From Phragmites australis (Eukaryota; Streptophyta; Magnoliopsida; Poales; Poaceae): a stretch of 64,000 bases of DNA. The notes beneath the pieces were generated by a model. That model had not been told where the DNA came from. It saw only the letters and a list, made by a program, of their open reading frames with translations, and did not search any database. Both the position numbers and the translations under genes were made by a program. Location: positions 5,315,001 through 5,379,000 of the forward strand of contig NC_084933.1 in the NCBI RefSeq assembly GCF_958298935.1, read 5' to 3'. Position 1 is the stretch's first letter; each line of letters begins with the position of its first letter. Positions 33,475-45,089 of the stretch are shown here, piece by piece.

Positions 33475-33697
33475 TCATCGATCCCCACCCTGGCTAGCAC
33501 CATACTTTACTAAAGCATCTGCTACCAAATTACAATCGCAGGCACAGTAAAATAGTCCAGCTTCGGTAAAGTGTATCAGTATCATACTTTGTGCTTCCAT
33601 TGCCAAAACCCCTAGAGGGGAAAGATCAAAAATAGTTCCCTTCAGAGCAACAACAAGATTCGACGCATCAGACACATGAATTATTCTTGTCATACCC
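33475..33697 (-). pseudogene. LINE RNase H domain, C-terminal half
   Basis: The frame from the target duplication at 33698 reads GMTRIIHVSDASNLVVALKG, then EAQSMI and CDCNLVADALVKYGASQGGD, ending at a stop near 33475. This is the back half of a plant LINE RNase H (N-x-VADAL-type motif). It continues directly from the ELEAALLALRQASI segment at about 37411 once the hAT insertion between them is ignored, so the two halves are one domain. Confidence 0.85.
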
Positions 33698-33705
33698 CAT
33701 ATGCT
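33698..33705 (+). repeat. Target site duplication of the hAT element (left copy)
   Basis: CATATGCT, repeated exactly at 37403-37410 on the other side of the element. Confidence 0.95.
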
Positions 33706-34544
33706 CAGGGCCAGCTCTGGGCCAGGGCAGGGGTGCGACCGCCTAGGGCCCAAGCCGGGGGGGGGGGGGGGCAAGCTTGCTCCTGCTCGACGGCTCGACG
33801 CTTCACGCCTTCGTGCTCTGTGCCTTCTGCCTTGCCTCGGTCTCCACTCTCCGTCTCTCCCGTGTACCGTGTACCGTGGCCCGTGGACCATGTCCCGACT
33901 CCCATGCGGCTAGGCCAGCCAGCCACTAAAGCCTAATGCGGTGATGCCTTCCCAATTGCCTCGGCCCTCGGTCTCCATTCTCCATCTCTCCACAGTCGGA
34001 CTCGTCATCGAGTCGTCAACTCGAGTCTTGAGACCGCACACCGCAGATAGGGGACAGCCGGACAGGCCTGACCGCAGTCCACAGAATCGCAGTTCCTAAG
34101 TCACATTTGCGTTTGCGGCTTCGCCTCGCGAGTCACGCCGTGCGCCCGTGCCGCCTATCGCCTCGCCTCGCGCCATGCCGCCGATGGCCGATTGCCTCAC
34201 CTTGCGCCGTGCCTCAGACACGAGACGGCAGACTGAGCCGCAGTCAGCCAGTCACCCGTCGGCCGTCGCCCGTCGCTTGGATGCTTGGTGATATCACCTT
34301 TTGCCTATTTGCCTATTTCGTTTGCCTGGACGACTAGTTTGGTTGTGCAAATTACAATTCACTAACTTAATTTGTACGGTTACTCGGTTAGTATAACTAT
34401 GCTATAAGCTCAGAGAATACTATTGATTGCTATCTATTTAGTCCGCAAATTAAGTTGTTCGTCAACTCATAGATGATCCATTGCCCATTGGTTAGGCCGT
34501 TAGAGTTTTGTTGCTTATTTTTCTTTCTAATTTCAGGTGTTAGA
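33706..34544 (+). other. hAT 5' leader, GC-rich, no protein supported
   Basis: Subterminal and leader region. Open frames here (for example 33676-33936 and 34107-34337) reflect high GC. A splice-acceptor-like ttctttctaatttcag ends at 34536 just before the transposase ATG, so a leader intron is plausible. Confidence 0.5.
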
Positions 34545-37063
34545 ATGTTGCCTAAGAAGCATTTATCGGGTGCTGAGAAAAGGAAATGAGAAGATCAGTT
34601 TATTGAATCGCAAAAGGGTGCTATACATAAGTTCTTTTCAGTTTCAAGGGTGCTATACATAAGTTCTTTTCAGTTTCAAGTAATGTTGTTCCCGGTGATA
34701 ATCCTGAAGAGGGAGATGATTATAGTACAGAAGATCAAGGGTAGGAATCTAATCATAATTTAAATGTAGAAGTTGATGTCAATGAGGATGCTAAGGGGAA
34801 CAAAATTTACCACCTTCATCAGATACTAAAAATTCAAATGCTGATGAACAAAAAGATTCTCTGTTAGCTATCTATGATCCTAGAACATGGGATAATCTTG
34901 ACAATAGAGGAAGAGATATCTTAATTGAAAAAGGGCCTGTGAGAGAATTGAATTTCAGTTCCCTTCAGATAGCAGTGGTAGACATTTTTCATATGCTTAC
35001 TACTCCAGAAATTTAAGTAATTGCGAGGTTGTTAATAGAAAGTGGTTGTCTAAGCATGTGGACAAAGTTTACTGTTTTTGCTGCCGATTGTTCAAATCAA
35101 ATCAGACAAAAACTTTGTTGGCATATGATGGATTGAGGGACTGGAAACATCTTAGTGGGAGACTCAAACAACATGAGAACAGTGTTGAGCATATAACAAA
35201 CATGAATACTTGGGATGAACTTAGGTTGAGGTTAAGCAAAAATCAGACAATTGATGATGATTCGCAACAAGAAATTGCAAAGAAAAAAGAGCATTAGAGA
35301 CAGGTTTTGGTAAGAACAGTTTCTGCTGTGAAGTTTCTTGCTAAACATAATTTGGTTTTTCGCGGATTAAATGAGAAACTTTATCAGGATAACAATGGTA
35401 ATTTTCTAGGCACAATTAAAATGATTGCTGAATTTGATTTTGTGATGCAAGAACACGTTAGGCGCATTCAAAATAATGAAATTTATCATCATTATCTTGG
35501 CCACAATATTCAGAATGAGTTAATTTCTCTTCTTGCTTATGCCGTGAAAAGTTTTATTTTAAGGATCATCAATGATGCCAAGTATTTCTTATTATCTTAG
35601 ATTGTACCCCAGATATGAGCCATGAAGAACAAATAATTCTAATTGTGCGGTGTGTCAAAATATCAAGTAATATTCCAAGAGTGGAGGAGTTCTTTCTAGA
35701 GTTCTTAAAGGTGGATGACACATCAGGATTGAGGCTTTTTAACGAATCGATGAATCCATTGGACTCTCTTGATTTGAATGTCAATGATGTGAGATGTCAA
35801 GGTTATGGCAATAGTTCTAATATTAAGGGAAAACACCAAGGTGTTCAGAAGCGTTTGCTTAAAATTAATCCAAGAGCATTATATATGCCATGTGCATGTC
35901 ATAGTCTAAATCTCACTCTTTGTGATATGGCAAAATCTTGCAGCAAAGCTATTTCATTCTTCGGTGTTATACAACGGATATATGCATTGTTTTCATGTTC
36001 CACTAAAAGGTGAAAGATTTTACTTGACAATGTTCCAAAACTAACTGTCAAATATTTGTCTAATACTCGTTGGGAGAGTCGAATAAACAGTGTCCCAGCA
36101 ATCAGGTACCAAACTCCCCAAATAAGGTCAGCTTTGTTGGAACTGGAGATATCTTCTATTGATGACCCAAAAGCAGTGAGTGATGCTCAATCTTTGATAA
36201 CTGCACTTGAGAATTTTGAATTTTTAGTTGGTATGGTTATTTGGCATGACATTTTATTTTCTATAAATATGGTGAGCGCGAAGCTGCAGTCTAAGATTGT
36301 GTGCATGGATGCTACTCTCAAATAAATCGAAGGGGTCATCTCATTTTTTAAGAGGTACAAAAATGAAGGCTTCACTTCTAGTATTGATATTGCAGTAGCC
36401 ATTGCATCTGAATTGGATATAGAGCCAAAATTTCCTACAAAACGTCAACGTAAAAGAAAGAAGCATTTTGATGAAGAAAATGACCAAAATGAAGAAACAC
36501 AGTCAGCTATAGAATCCTTCAGAGTTAATTACTTTCTAGTCATGATTGATGTTGCAATTGCTTCATTGACTATTCGATTTGAGTAGTTCAAGGCATTTGA
36601 AAATGTGTTTGGTTTCTTATTCAACTCAAAAAATCTGAAATCCTTGGATGATACTGATCTACGAAAATGTTGCACTACTTTTGTAGAAGCTTTTTCTCAT
36701 GATAACTCATCTGATGAGTTAAATGATTTTTTCTCTAAATTAAAAGTGCTGCAAGTAACTTTGCCAGATGGTTTGATGTCAGCACCTGAGATTCTTCAGT
36801 TCGTTACAGCTGCAGATTGCTATCCAAATGTCTCTGTTGCCTATTAGATCCTCTTAACTGTACCTGTGACTATAGTTTCAGCTGAAAGAAGTGTCTCAAA
36901 ATTAAAATTACTGAAAAACTATTTGAGGTCAACTATGTCACATAAAAGATTGAAAGGTTTGGCCATGTGCTATATTGAGAAGAATGTCTAGGACAACATT
37001 GATCTCGATATTGTCCTTAATGATTTTGCATCAAGAAATGCCCGAAGGAGTTATTTTTTATGA
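34545..37063 (+). pseudogene. hAT transposase of the TTF zinc-finger / DUF4371 / dimerisation-domain type, decayed
   Basis: It starts MLPKKHLSGAEKRK, followed soon by a stop. A TTF-type zinc finger region ([27 protein letters not shown]) spans about 35046-35290. A DUF4371-like region ([30 protein letters not shown]) spans 35307-35600. The core follows with [19 protein letters not shown] and YLSNTRWESRI, and the C-terminal hAT dimerisation motif is at about 36860-36990 (TVPVTIVSAERSVSKLKLLK, then YLRSTMSHKRL). There are at least one frameshift (near 35600) and more than six in-frame stops. It is the cut-and-paste enzyme family matching the 8-bp target duplications, but is inactive. Confidence 0.92.
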
Positions 37064-37410
37064 GAGATATTGGGTATTTATCGTCTCCTCTTTTGTGAAA
37101 CATTGTCAATAGAGTCATTTGAGTTTAGTTCTTGTTCTTATTTAAGGTAATCATACTAGTTTTATTTTTCTGTTCTTTTAGTTTTTCTATTGTACCATCG
37201 ATATTATTCATCGAGAATTAAGAATATATGGGAAGTTAACTCTTACTTAGTTACTACTTTGTTTATCATATTAACAATGTTCATTTATATCACTTAAAGA
37301 ATGAATGATTTATAAACTATACAAGTGAAAAAAATATTTAGCCTTAACAACGTATAGTGCTGAGTTCGCCTTAGGGTCCTTGAAACTATAGAGCCGGCCC
37401 TGCATATGCT

Positions 37411-37728
37411 CGCCTGACGAAGAGCTAACAGTGCTGCTTCTAGTTCCGCACGCAGGACATTGCCAACTCTTTTGATTTTTCCTGCACCTGCTGGATGGAT
37501 CTCACCCATCTCATCACGTAGTACAAATCCCCATCCTCTTGATTTATTTTCCTTATTAAAGGAGCCATCAATGTTTACTTTTAATACCTGACAAGGTGGT
37601 GCTTTCCATCGTGCTTTTGGCTTCTCGGTTGGGCTTGGACTTTTCTTTTTCAGCTGGCCAAAATCTGACAAAAGATAGGCAATACGATGGCTGGTTGCAT
37701 CATTATTCCTACTACTCTTTCCCGAGTT
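37411..37728 (-). pseudogene. LINE RNase H domain, N-terminal half
   Basis: It reads WKAPPCQVLKVNIDGSFN, then GWGFVLRDEMGEI and LRAELEAALLALRQASI, the front half of an RNase H fold with the DGS and AELEA catalytic Asp and Glu motifs. It is separated from its back half by the hAT insertion and from the zf-RVT region by the Mutator-like element. Confidence 0.9.
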
Positions 37729-37737
37729 TATTTTGTT
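37729..37737 (+). repeat. Target site duplication of the Mutator-like element (left copy)
   Basis: TATTTTGTT, repeated exactly at 39176-39184. Confidence 0.93.
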
Positions 37738-39175
37738 GGCAAAAATTCAAAAATAACAACATATTCGACCGTATTTACCGAAATAGACAATATATTATCG
37801 TATTTATAAATTTAGCATGCATATTCGGTACTTCATTTATCGAAAATGGTAAACAGTAACATATTCGGTACATCAAATACCGAATATGACACTGTTTACC
37901 ATGTACACCGGAGATACCGAATACAACCAGCCCCGTCAACTGCCATGAACAGTACCGCGTTTATTAAATTTCATCTTCTCTCTACTTCAAAAGGGTAGTC
38001 TTCTGTTACTCAAAATGTTTTAAAACTTTTTGTACGTGTTCCATAATCCATGTGCAATCCATTTTAATTAGATTCACCCAAAAATCCTTTATATATTTTA
38101 AACTAAAATTCTCCAAAAAAAGCTACTTTTATAACTTCTAACTATTGTTAGTGCCTCAAATAAATTCTAAAAAATCTGAGAAAATTCACTAATATTCTTC
38201 TTATGTGATGGAATAATTTTTAAAATTATTTCTAGCCCTAGGTTATAAGATGAAAAAGTGAGTTCCTTTGTAATGCTCCATTTGTATGCATTTTTATCAT
38301 TTTATGTGATATTCTTATTTTAATTCAATTTGAATTTTAAAAAACCCATCTATCTCATTATTTTTATCCCGTTAACATGCTAACATGTTAACTATATTCT
38401 GAAGAACTACTGCTTAAATATAATCATACTTTAAGCAACTACTGCTTGCACCGTTCAAGAGACGCGCAAACTTGCCCACCGTTTTTTAGAAATGTAGTTA
38501 ATAGGTTAGCATATCAAAAGAAGAATATAACATGAAATGATAAAAATGCATACAAATGAAGCATTACAAAGGAACTCACTTTTTCATCATATAACATAGG
38601 GCTAGAAATAATTTTAGAAATTATTCCATCATATAAGAAGAATATTATTGATTTTTTCCAGATTTTTGGGAAATTATTTGAGACACTAACAATTGTTAGA
38701 AGTTATAAAAGTATCTTTTTTTTAGAGAATTTTAGTTTAAAATATACAAAGGATTTTTGGGTTAATCCAATTAAAATAGGTTGCACATGGATTATGGAAT
38801 ACGTACAAAAAGTTTTAAAAAAAATTGAGTAAAAAAAGACCACCGTTTTGATGTAGAGAAAAGATAAAATTTAATAAATGTGGTACTGTTCATGGCAGTT
38901 GACGGGCTGGTTGTATTCGGAAGGTCAGTTGCCGAATATGATACTATTTATTATATTCGGCAACTGAGGTGCAGAATACAGTTAATATTCGGTATCTCGG
39001 GTGCCGAAAATGGTAAATAGTGTCATATTCGGTATTTGATGTGCCGAATATGTTACTGTTTATCATTTTCGGTAAATGAGGTACCGAATACGCATGCTAA
39101 ATTTATAAATACGATAATATGTTGTCTATTTCGGTAAATACGGTCGAGTATGTTGTTTATTTTTGAATTTTTGCC
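37738..39175. mobile_element. Fold-back Mutator-like element (MULE-type MITE), 1438 bp
   Basis: Termini GGCAAAAATTCAAAAATAA and its complement, with an exact 9-bp target duplication as in Mutator-like elements. The inverted arms extend for roughly 650-700 bp each, leaving only a short spacer near 38430. The arms contain repeated ATATTCGGTAC and TACCGAATATGACAC words. There is no coding capacity. A transcript through it would form a very long hairpin. Confidence 0.93.
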
Positions 39176-39184
39176 TATTTTGTT

Positions 39185-39445
39185 TCTTGCAGATCACCAG
39201 ACCCACGATAGAGTTCAAGTTTTCATCTGTAGTGTTGGCTCCAAAGTCCATAGGGTTCTAAACATTTCTTTTGCAGACTGGCAATCTAGCAGTTTCAGTC
39301 GAACTTCCTCCATATTTTCTCTTCTCCATGCTTCTTTGGCCCATTTGCATTTTAAAAATAGATGACCCCTACCTTCATCCAATCTGTAACATACTGGACA
39401 TCTCGTGTCAGCATTGACGTCTCGACAAGCCAAGCTAGTGCGCAA
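39185..39445 (-). pseudogene. LINE zf-RVT zinc-binding region
   Basis: The frame reads MRTSLACRDVNADTRCPVCYRLDEGRGHLFLKCKWAKEAW-like sequence with the C-x-x-C...H...C pattern of the zf-RVT domain found between RT and RNase H in plant LINEs. Upstream of 39445 stops interrupt it. Confidence 0.85.
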
Positions 39446-41009
39446 AGATAGACTATTGTGTCCAAATCACCGTAGAAACATCTTCATTTTGTTTGACACT
39501 GAAATCTCCCATATTTTTGTCCAAATTGATTTGATACTTTTATCTCCCTTCGAAGTAGCAATATCTCTCTACAAACGTTGATCCCGCAATTGGATTCCCA
39601 GTTTGTAAGCTGATTTAACTGAGAACAAGCCCTTAGAATTAAAGTGCCATGCACGCATGACCTCAAATTGTTCCTTTACCGGAATTGACAATATACATTC
39701 TGCATCACTGGGGAAAAAGATTGAGTTTACCAACTCCGAGTCCCATTCATTCGTAATGATGGATGCATTAATTGATCCCTATGTGTAGCTAGCATATGGG
39801 TTACCCCTCGAGAGTGCCATGGGTCATTTCATATATCTATTGATTCTCCATTCCCGACCTACCATAATATTCCTTGCTTAACCAAATATGCACTTTTAAG
39901 ATTATTGCACCATGTATATGAAATATCAGGCCTAGATGTTGCCCTGAGAAAATTTCCATTTAGGAAATACCGAGCCATACCCTAGCACGAAGTGAATGGG
40001 GATCAAGTAATAAACGCCATCCCTTCCTAGACAGCATGCCCCTATTGAAAATGTACGGATCTCTGAATCCCAATCCACCATGCTTCTTCTATCTTGTCAT
40101 TTTCTCCTAGCTAACCCAGTATAGCTTCCTGTGATCCTATCTTCCTCGTGCTGGCTCCACCAAAAATGGCAAATGAGTGTGCTGAGCTGATCACAAAAAC
40201 CTTGAGTAAGATCAAAACACAACATTGCGTATGTCGGGATTGCTTGCGTTACTGCTTTCACAAGAATTCCTTTCCCAGCTTTTGATAGCAGTTTTTCCTT
40301 GCACCCTTGTGCACGTTCCCATATCTTCAGCTTGATATATTCAAAGGCCTTGGTTTTGGATCGACCAATAAAAATTGGCAAGTCCAGATATCTATGGTTT
40401 TGTATCTTGGCCGTTACCTATAAGATGTTCATTACTTGTTGCTTCTTATTTCTTGACGTATTTTTGCTGAACATAACAGTTGTCTTATCCATGTTAATCA
40501 TCTACCCCGATGCAGTTTCATATAGTTTTAGCGTGTTTTCCAATCTGTTCGCCACTTCACCTTGTGCTTTGATGAACATCAATGAGTCATCTGCAAAAAA
40601 AGGAGGTTGATACGTGGTGGGCCTTGACATATTTCTACACCACGAATACTACCATCCTAGTCAGCATCTTCGATTCCAGTAAGACGGAGAGGCCTTCTGC
40701 ACATATAATGAAGAGATATAGTGACAATGGATCGCCTTGTCATAAACCTCTCAAGGGTTTTATCACTTCCGTGAGCGCATTCACTTTAATTTGGTGCAAA
40801 ACAGTTGTGACGCATCTCATAATTAGCTGCATCCATCTTTCTTAGAACCCCAACTTCCTCATGATGCCCTCTAAGACAGCCCATTCAACCCGATCATATG
40901 CTTTGCTCATGTTAGTTTAACGGCTGCTACTCGTGCACCGTTTCTTTTATTCTTCATATAATGGGTAGTCTCATAAACTATGAGCGCATTATCTGTAATT
41001 AATCTACCT
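39446..41009 (-). pseudogene. LINE reverse transcriptase, C-terminal part
   Basis: The RT region continues on the minus strand from the CACTA insertion at 41010. It includes SKAYDRVEW-like sequence near 40890, the catalytic FFADDSLMFIKAQGE at about 40600-40560, LPIFIGRSKTKAFEYIKLKIWERAQGCKEKLLSKAGK at 40381-40270, and an IPTYAMLCFDL segment. Several stops and frame changes interrupt it. The downstream part to 39446 is more decayed thumb or connection sequence. Confidence 0.88.
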
Positions 41010-42120
41010 CACTACTACAAAAATTATTTTTAGAGACGGATGGTAACTCGTTTTCACAGACGTTTAGCGCACCCGTCTGCGATCGAAGCCCTGTAGAAAT
41101 GAACGATTTTCACAGACGTAAAAGTGACCGCATGTGAAAATCTATTACCACAGACGGTTCACTTCCTTAAGCGGACTGCCTGCAATAATCGGTCCCCGAA
41201 TCAATATTTTTTTACCGAATTTTTTTTTTACTGACCAGGAACCCCATGGGGTCCCGACGTCGCAAGTCACGCGTTTTTTCGCGTGAAATACGTGTGCTAC
41301 GCGATTTTTGGCACTCGAACTCGAAACCGGTTGGGTCGCGCCAACCCTCCCCACCATCACACCAGAGAACGACTACTGAACATATGAGCATATGTAATTC
41401 TTTTGATATCTGCAATCCAAAACTTTAAACGATTATTTGGGCATCTAAATAAATTTAAATGAAAAACTTTTCAACTACAAAATTGTAGATCTCGTTGAGA
41501 GCTACAATTTTCATATAAAGTTTGTCCTCATCCTACTTCAAATAAAAAAGTTATGAATTTTTGAAGATAAGCTGTCACCTATTTTCACAGGTGGTTACGA
41601 ACCGCCTGTGGAAATAGGTGACAGCTTATCTTCAAAAATTCATAATTTTTTCATATGAAGTTAGACGATGATAATCTTTATATAAAAATTATAACATTCG
41701 ACGAGATCTACAACTTTGTAGTTGACTTGAAACGATTATTTGGATATCTAAATGACTTCAAATGAAAAACTTTTCAACTACAATGTTGTATATCTCATCT
41801 AGAGTTACAATTTTTATATAGATTTTTTTCTCATCTGACTTCATATGAAAAATTATGAATTTTTTAATGGATGATTATTTTCAGAGACAGTTCACATAAG
41901 GAACCACATGTGAAAATGACCATTTTTACAGACAGTTTCTTATATGAACCGCCTGTGATAATAATCTATTATCACAGACGGTTCACATAAGGAACCGCCT
42001 GTAAAAATATATTTTCACAAACGGTCAGGAGACCCTCGCCAACTGTTTAGACGGTTTTTCAAATAAACCGCTTGTAGAAAGTTATTTTAGGTATCTCGAA
42101 AAATAGTTTTTATAGTAATG
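41010..42120. mobile_element. Non-autonomous CACTA element 5, 1.1 kb, inserted in the LINE RT
   Basis: The left end CACTACTACAAAAATTATTT (41010) and right end AAATAGTTTTTATAGTAATG (42120) are inverted. Subterminal repeats of the ACAGACGGTTC / GAACCGCCTGTG family (same family as relic 1) lie at both ends. The LINE RT reading continues across its flanks. The flanking triplets are cct and cat. It has no transposase and its interior contains the long hairpin listed separately. Confidence 0.88.
41551..41645. repeat. Near-perfect 46-bp inverted repeat (hairpin) inside CACTA element 5
   Basis: The left arm (ttatgaatttttgaagataa...) and right arm (...ttatcttcaaaaattcataa) pair with two mismatches around a 3-base loop near 41598. 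The loop-proximal part is the subterminal CACAGGTGGTT motif itself. Weaker pairing extends outward on both sides. Confidence 0.9.
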
Positions 42121-42785
42121 CATGGTACAAATGCACTTTGGTAGGGGGAAATTATCTCAGCAAGGATCACCTTTAATCGATTTGCCAAAACCTTGGATAT
42201 TAACTTGTAGAGGACATTGCACAGGCTGATTGGTCTGAGATCCTTGATGTGTTATTGGTTCCGCACCTTTGGGATGAGTACCACTATATTGGCATTCCAC
42301 CCCTGCGGCATTGCAGCTCCTTTAAGCACTGCCAATACCTCATCTTGGATTTGGCCCCTGATTAGTGACCAGAATCTTTTGTAGAAAATCGACGGCATTC
42401 CATCTGGCCGTGGGGCCATAAGATCACCAATGGAATCTAGTGTGTCCTTCACTTCCGCTCTCTTGAAAGGTTTCAGCAAGAATTCATTCATTTCATGAGA
42501 AACTTTCCATTGCACTTTATTTAATACTTCATGTGTTCGTGTACCTGCATGGAATCAGAACAAATTTTTATAGCGGTTAGTAATAAAAGCGTTAAGCTGC
42601 TCCTCCCCTCCACTACACTATTCTCCGTGCCTAGTTTTTTTATTTTATAATTCTTCTCCTCAGCATGAAAAAATCCATATTGCGGTCACCCTTAGTGCGC
42701 TATACGGTATGAACTAGCTGCTTCAAATATAGATGTAGTTGATCCTGCAAGCACTCCAATTTGTACCGCAATAAATGTTCCTATT
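42121..42785 (-). pseudogene. LINE reverse transcriptase, N-terminal part
   Basis: It reads HLLRYKLECLQDQLHLYLKQ and RTKGDRNMDFFHAEEKNYKI at 42785-42640. 42515-42252 follows with EFLLKPFKRAEVKDTLDSIG, APRPDGMPSIFYKRFW and AAMPQGWNANIVVLIPK. Then [26 protein letters not shown] and SPYQSAFVP run up to the CACTA insertion at 42120. These are the classical first RT blocks of plant L1-type LINEs. Several stops are present. Confidence 0.9.
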
Positions 42786-44985
42786 TAGATATAGCAACGG
42801 GTCGCGTCAGGTGTGAGTTTAGCTAAAACCTGTCCGTCATAAAACCCAAAATTCAAAATCCAATCCACACCCAAATTACTAATCGAATTAAAATGTGTCC
42901 TGCACCTAAACCCGACGGAGACCCATTGGATCTTACAACATAATACTGAAACAATAAAATAGCAATCCTGCAATAGCTCGGGATAGAAATAGCTGCTCAG
43001 AATAACTCAGAAACACTGAAACAACATTGTAGCTCAGCTAAAACACTCTTCATCTACAAATCAATCAATCGGTCACTTGGCCACACAGCGTACAGACTAG
43101 TTACATTGCCAAACCAATCAGTGGCGGATCCAACCGGTCGAAGCACCTATGGCGGAATTTAAGAGGAGAGATGAGATAAAAGTACCTTAATTAAGAAAAT
43201 AATGAAGCAAAGCGACAAGTAAAACACTGATCAATATATAACAAAACATGAGTATTGTGCTGACTTGCTGTAAAACATTACCTGCTTGGCTGCTTGACTG
43301 ATAATAGGAAGAAGAACAGCCGAACAGGGGATAGCCAAAGCCCGCCGGCCGGCACGGTACTGCAGGCCTGCAGCACGCGGCCACGCCAGGTACTGGAGGC
43401 GGGAGCAGGTCAGGACCAAGACAAGCAGCAAGCCGATGAGCCGATGAGCCGATGAGCCGATAGCCGAGCAAGTCAGGTACTCAGTGTTGGTAATATGCGC
43501 AAAAATCTAATTCCGGATTTTATACAAAGACATATTTCACGATCTAAAATATTTGAACATACTTCTAACCCTAGCAGCAAGCAACAGTACCAAAAATTCA
43601 TCAGTTTCATCAAGAACTCACAGTTGGGTTGATGAAGGGATGAAGTTGACGATGTGTCGATTTGCTGCCGTGCAGATCGAAGATGAAGCAGTGCAGAGCG
43701 GTCGCGCAGGTGCGTTGCTCAGAAACCTTATTGCCGTCCCTCGTGCGGGCTTCACGACGGCAGAGGCTCGAAGATACCGCTCACCCTCCAACCTTGTGCA
43801 CGGCAAGGAGAAGGGAAGGCGAGATCCGGCAGCACAGCACACAAGACAGTGATTTGGATGGGTGGAGAAGAAAATGTGGAGCAGAGAGATCTATGCCCAA
43901 AAGCCTGGACGTCTCCAGGATTTCAAGGGAAATGGCTGCCCTCTTGGAGCCGTTTTCTCTCATAAAATTCCCACAATTACAGCGTCCAGAACTGACCAAT
44001 AACCCTCAGAGTTAAGACATTGATCGCGATTAAAACAGCTGATTATGGTATTGATCACAATTAAAAAGGGAGAGCAGCAAAAGGACTTGCAATTTTGTGC
44101 TGCCATGCCACGCCACAGCAAAAGTCACAAGTCACGCGGAAATTCACGCGAAAAATACGCGAATACGCGCGCGCGCGTGCGTGCGTGTGAATATAGCAAA
44201 GTATACTCTCTCTTTCTCATTTTCTCTATTTCAAAAAAACTAGAGAACTCAAGTATTTAATTTAGTCTACATCCCCTTGTCTCACAATACGGGACTAAAC
44301 TTTTTTGCTTTGCATTCTCATGAATAGGCTTTAAATGGGCCGCATTCCAACACTCAGGTGGGCGGTTGTGCCGGCCGGACCGCCGCAGCCAGGGGGTGGG
44401 GTCATTGGGAGCCACCGGACGGCTGGAGTGCGGAGTGGGGATTGCGGATTGGGGAATTGGGCGTCTGGGCAACAGGGCGAGCGCCGAGCAGGCCACGTGA
44501 CTTAGCCTGTTATGCGGTTATGCCCAGGTGGCCAGGCTCAAACCAGTTCGGCGAGTCAGCTCGGCGAGTCGGTGCAACACCGCCTCAGCTCGGCGAGTCG
44601 GCGGATCGGCGAGTCGGTGCAACGGCGCCTCAGCTCGGCGAGTCGGCGGCGGGTCCTAGTCGGCGGCGTGGCGAATGGGAGAGGAGACCTGAGAGTTTCG
44701 GCCGAGTGCCCGCCAGGCGAATGAGAGTGTCAGCGGGTCAGAAGGACTAGTGGAGTATTGGACGACAAATCGACGATTTAGGTTTCGGCGGAGCGGACTG
44801 GACTGGGCTGCGTGAGAGATGGCCGAGTGCTCGCATGTGATTCGGGTGACCCGTCGGCGCCCACGGGCAAAGTACAAATCCACATCCAATCCGTTAAAGC
44901 TGCGGGTGGGATTTCACACTCAAACCCGCACCCGTGAGGATCCGAACTCAAAGGGTCTGACTGTTATCCATATATCCGTTGAACA
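42786..44985. mobile_element. Unclassified insertion within the LINE, about 2.2 kb
   Basis: LINE coding resumes on both sides (EHLLRYKLEC to the left, ELEN-CRQGNISQAR to the right), so the DNA between is inserted. The ends carry GGGTCGCGTCAGGTGTGAGT on the left and CTCAAACCCGCACCCGTGAG on the right, roughly inverted. I could not fix exact termini or a target duplication. The interior includes agtggcggatccaac near 43122 (hAT-terminus-like), GCCGATGA repeats at 43434-43460, and a GC-rich block at 44340-44760 with repeated CTCGGCGAGTCGG. Captured gene pieces are possible; none could be named. Confidence 0.5.
44540..44660 (+). repeat. CTCGGCGAGTCGG tandem repeat
   Basis: The words CTCGGCGAGTCGG and GGTGCAAC(A/G)(C/G)CGCCTCAG alternate several times. 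It lies in the unclassified insertion. The open frames across it are repeat-driven. Confidence 0.8.
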
Positions 44986-45089
44986 CGTGCTTGAGAAATA
45001 TTGCCTTGTCTACAATTTTCTAACTCCCTCTTTATTTCTCTAACTCACCCACTACATTTTTATCCCACTCTCTAAGCTCGGCTAGCACC

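Larger units (their letters stand above)
33706..37402 (+). mobile_element. hAT transposon, 3.7 kb, inserted in the LINE RNase H
   Basis: The left end is CAGGGCCAGCTCTGGGCC and the right end is ATAGAGCCGGCCCTG, an imperfect hAT terminal inverted repeat. A perfect 8-bp duplication CATATGCT flanks it. It has a GC-rich left leader (33706-34330, with a 17-base G run near 33757), then AT-rich sequence and a decayed hAT transposase on the plus strand. Confidence 0.95.

Noticed and set aside
33676..33936. Plus-strand frames across the hAT left end
   Set aside because: They span the transposon boundary and a 17-base G run; the real signal on the minus strand is the LINE RNase H up to the target duplication.
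44358..44750. 130-codon plus-strand frame
   Set aside because: Driven by the CTCGGCGAGTCGG tandem repeat; a second frame over the same repeat is also open.
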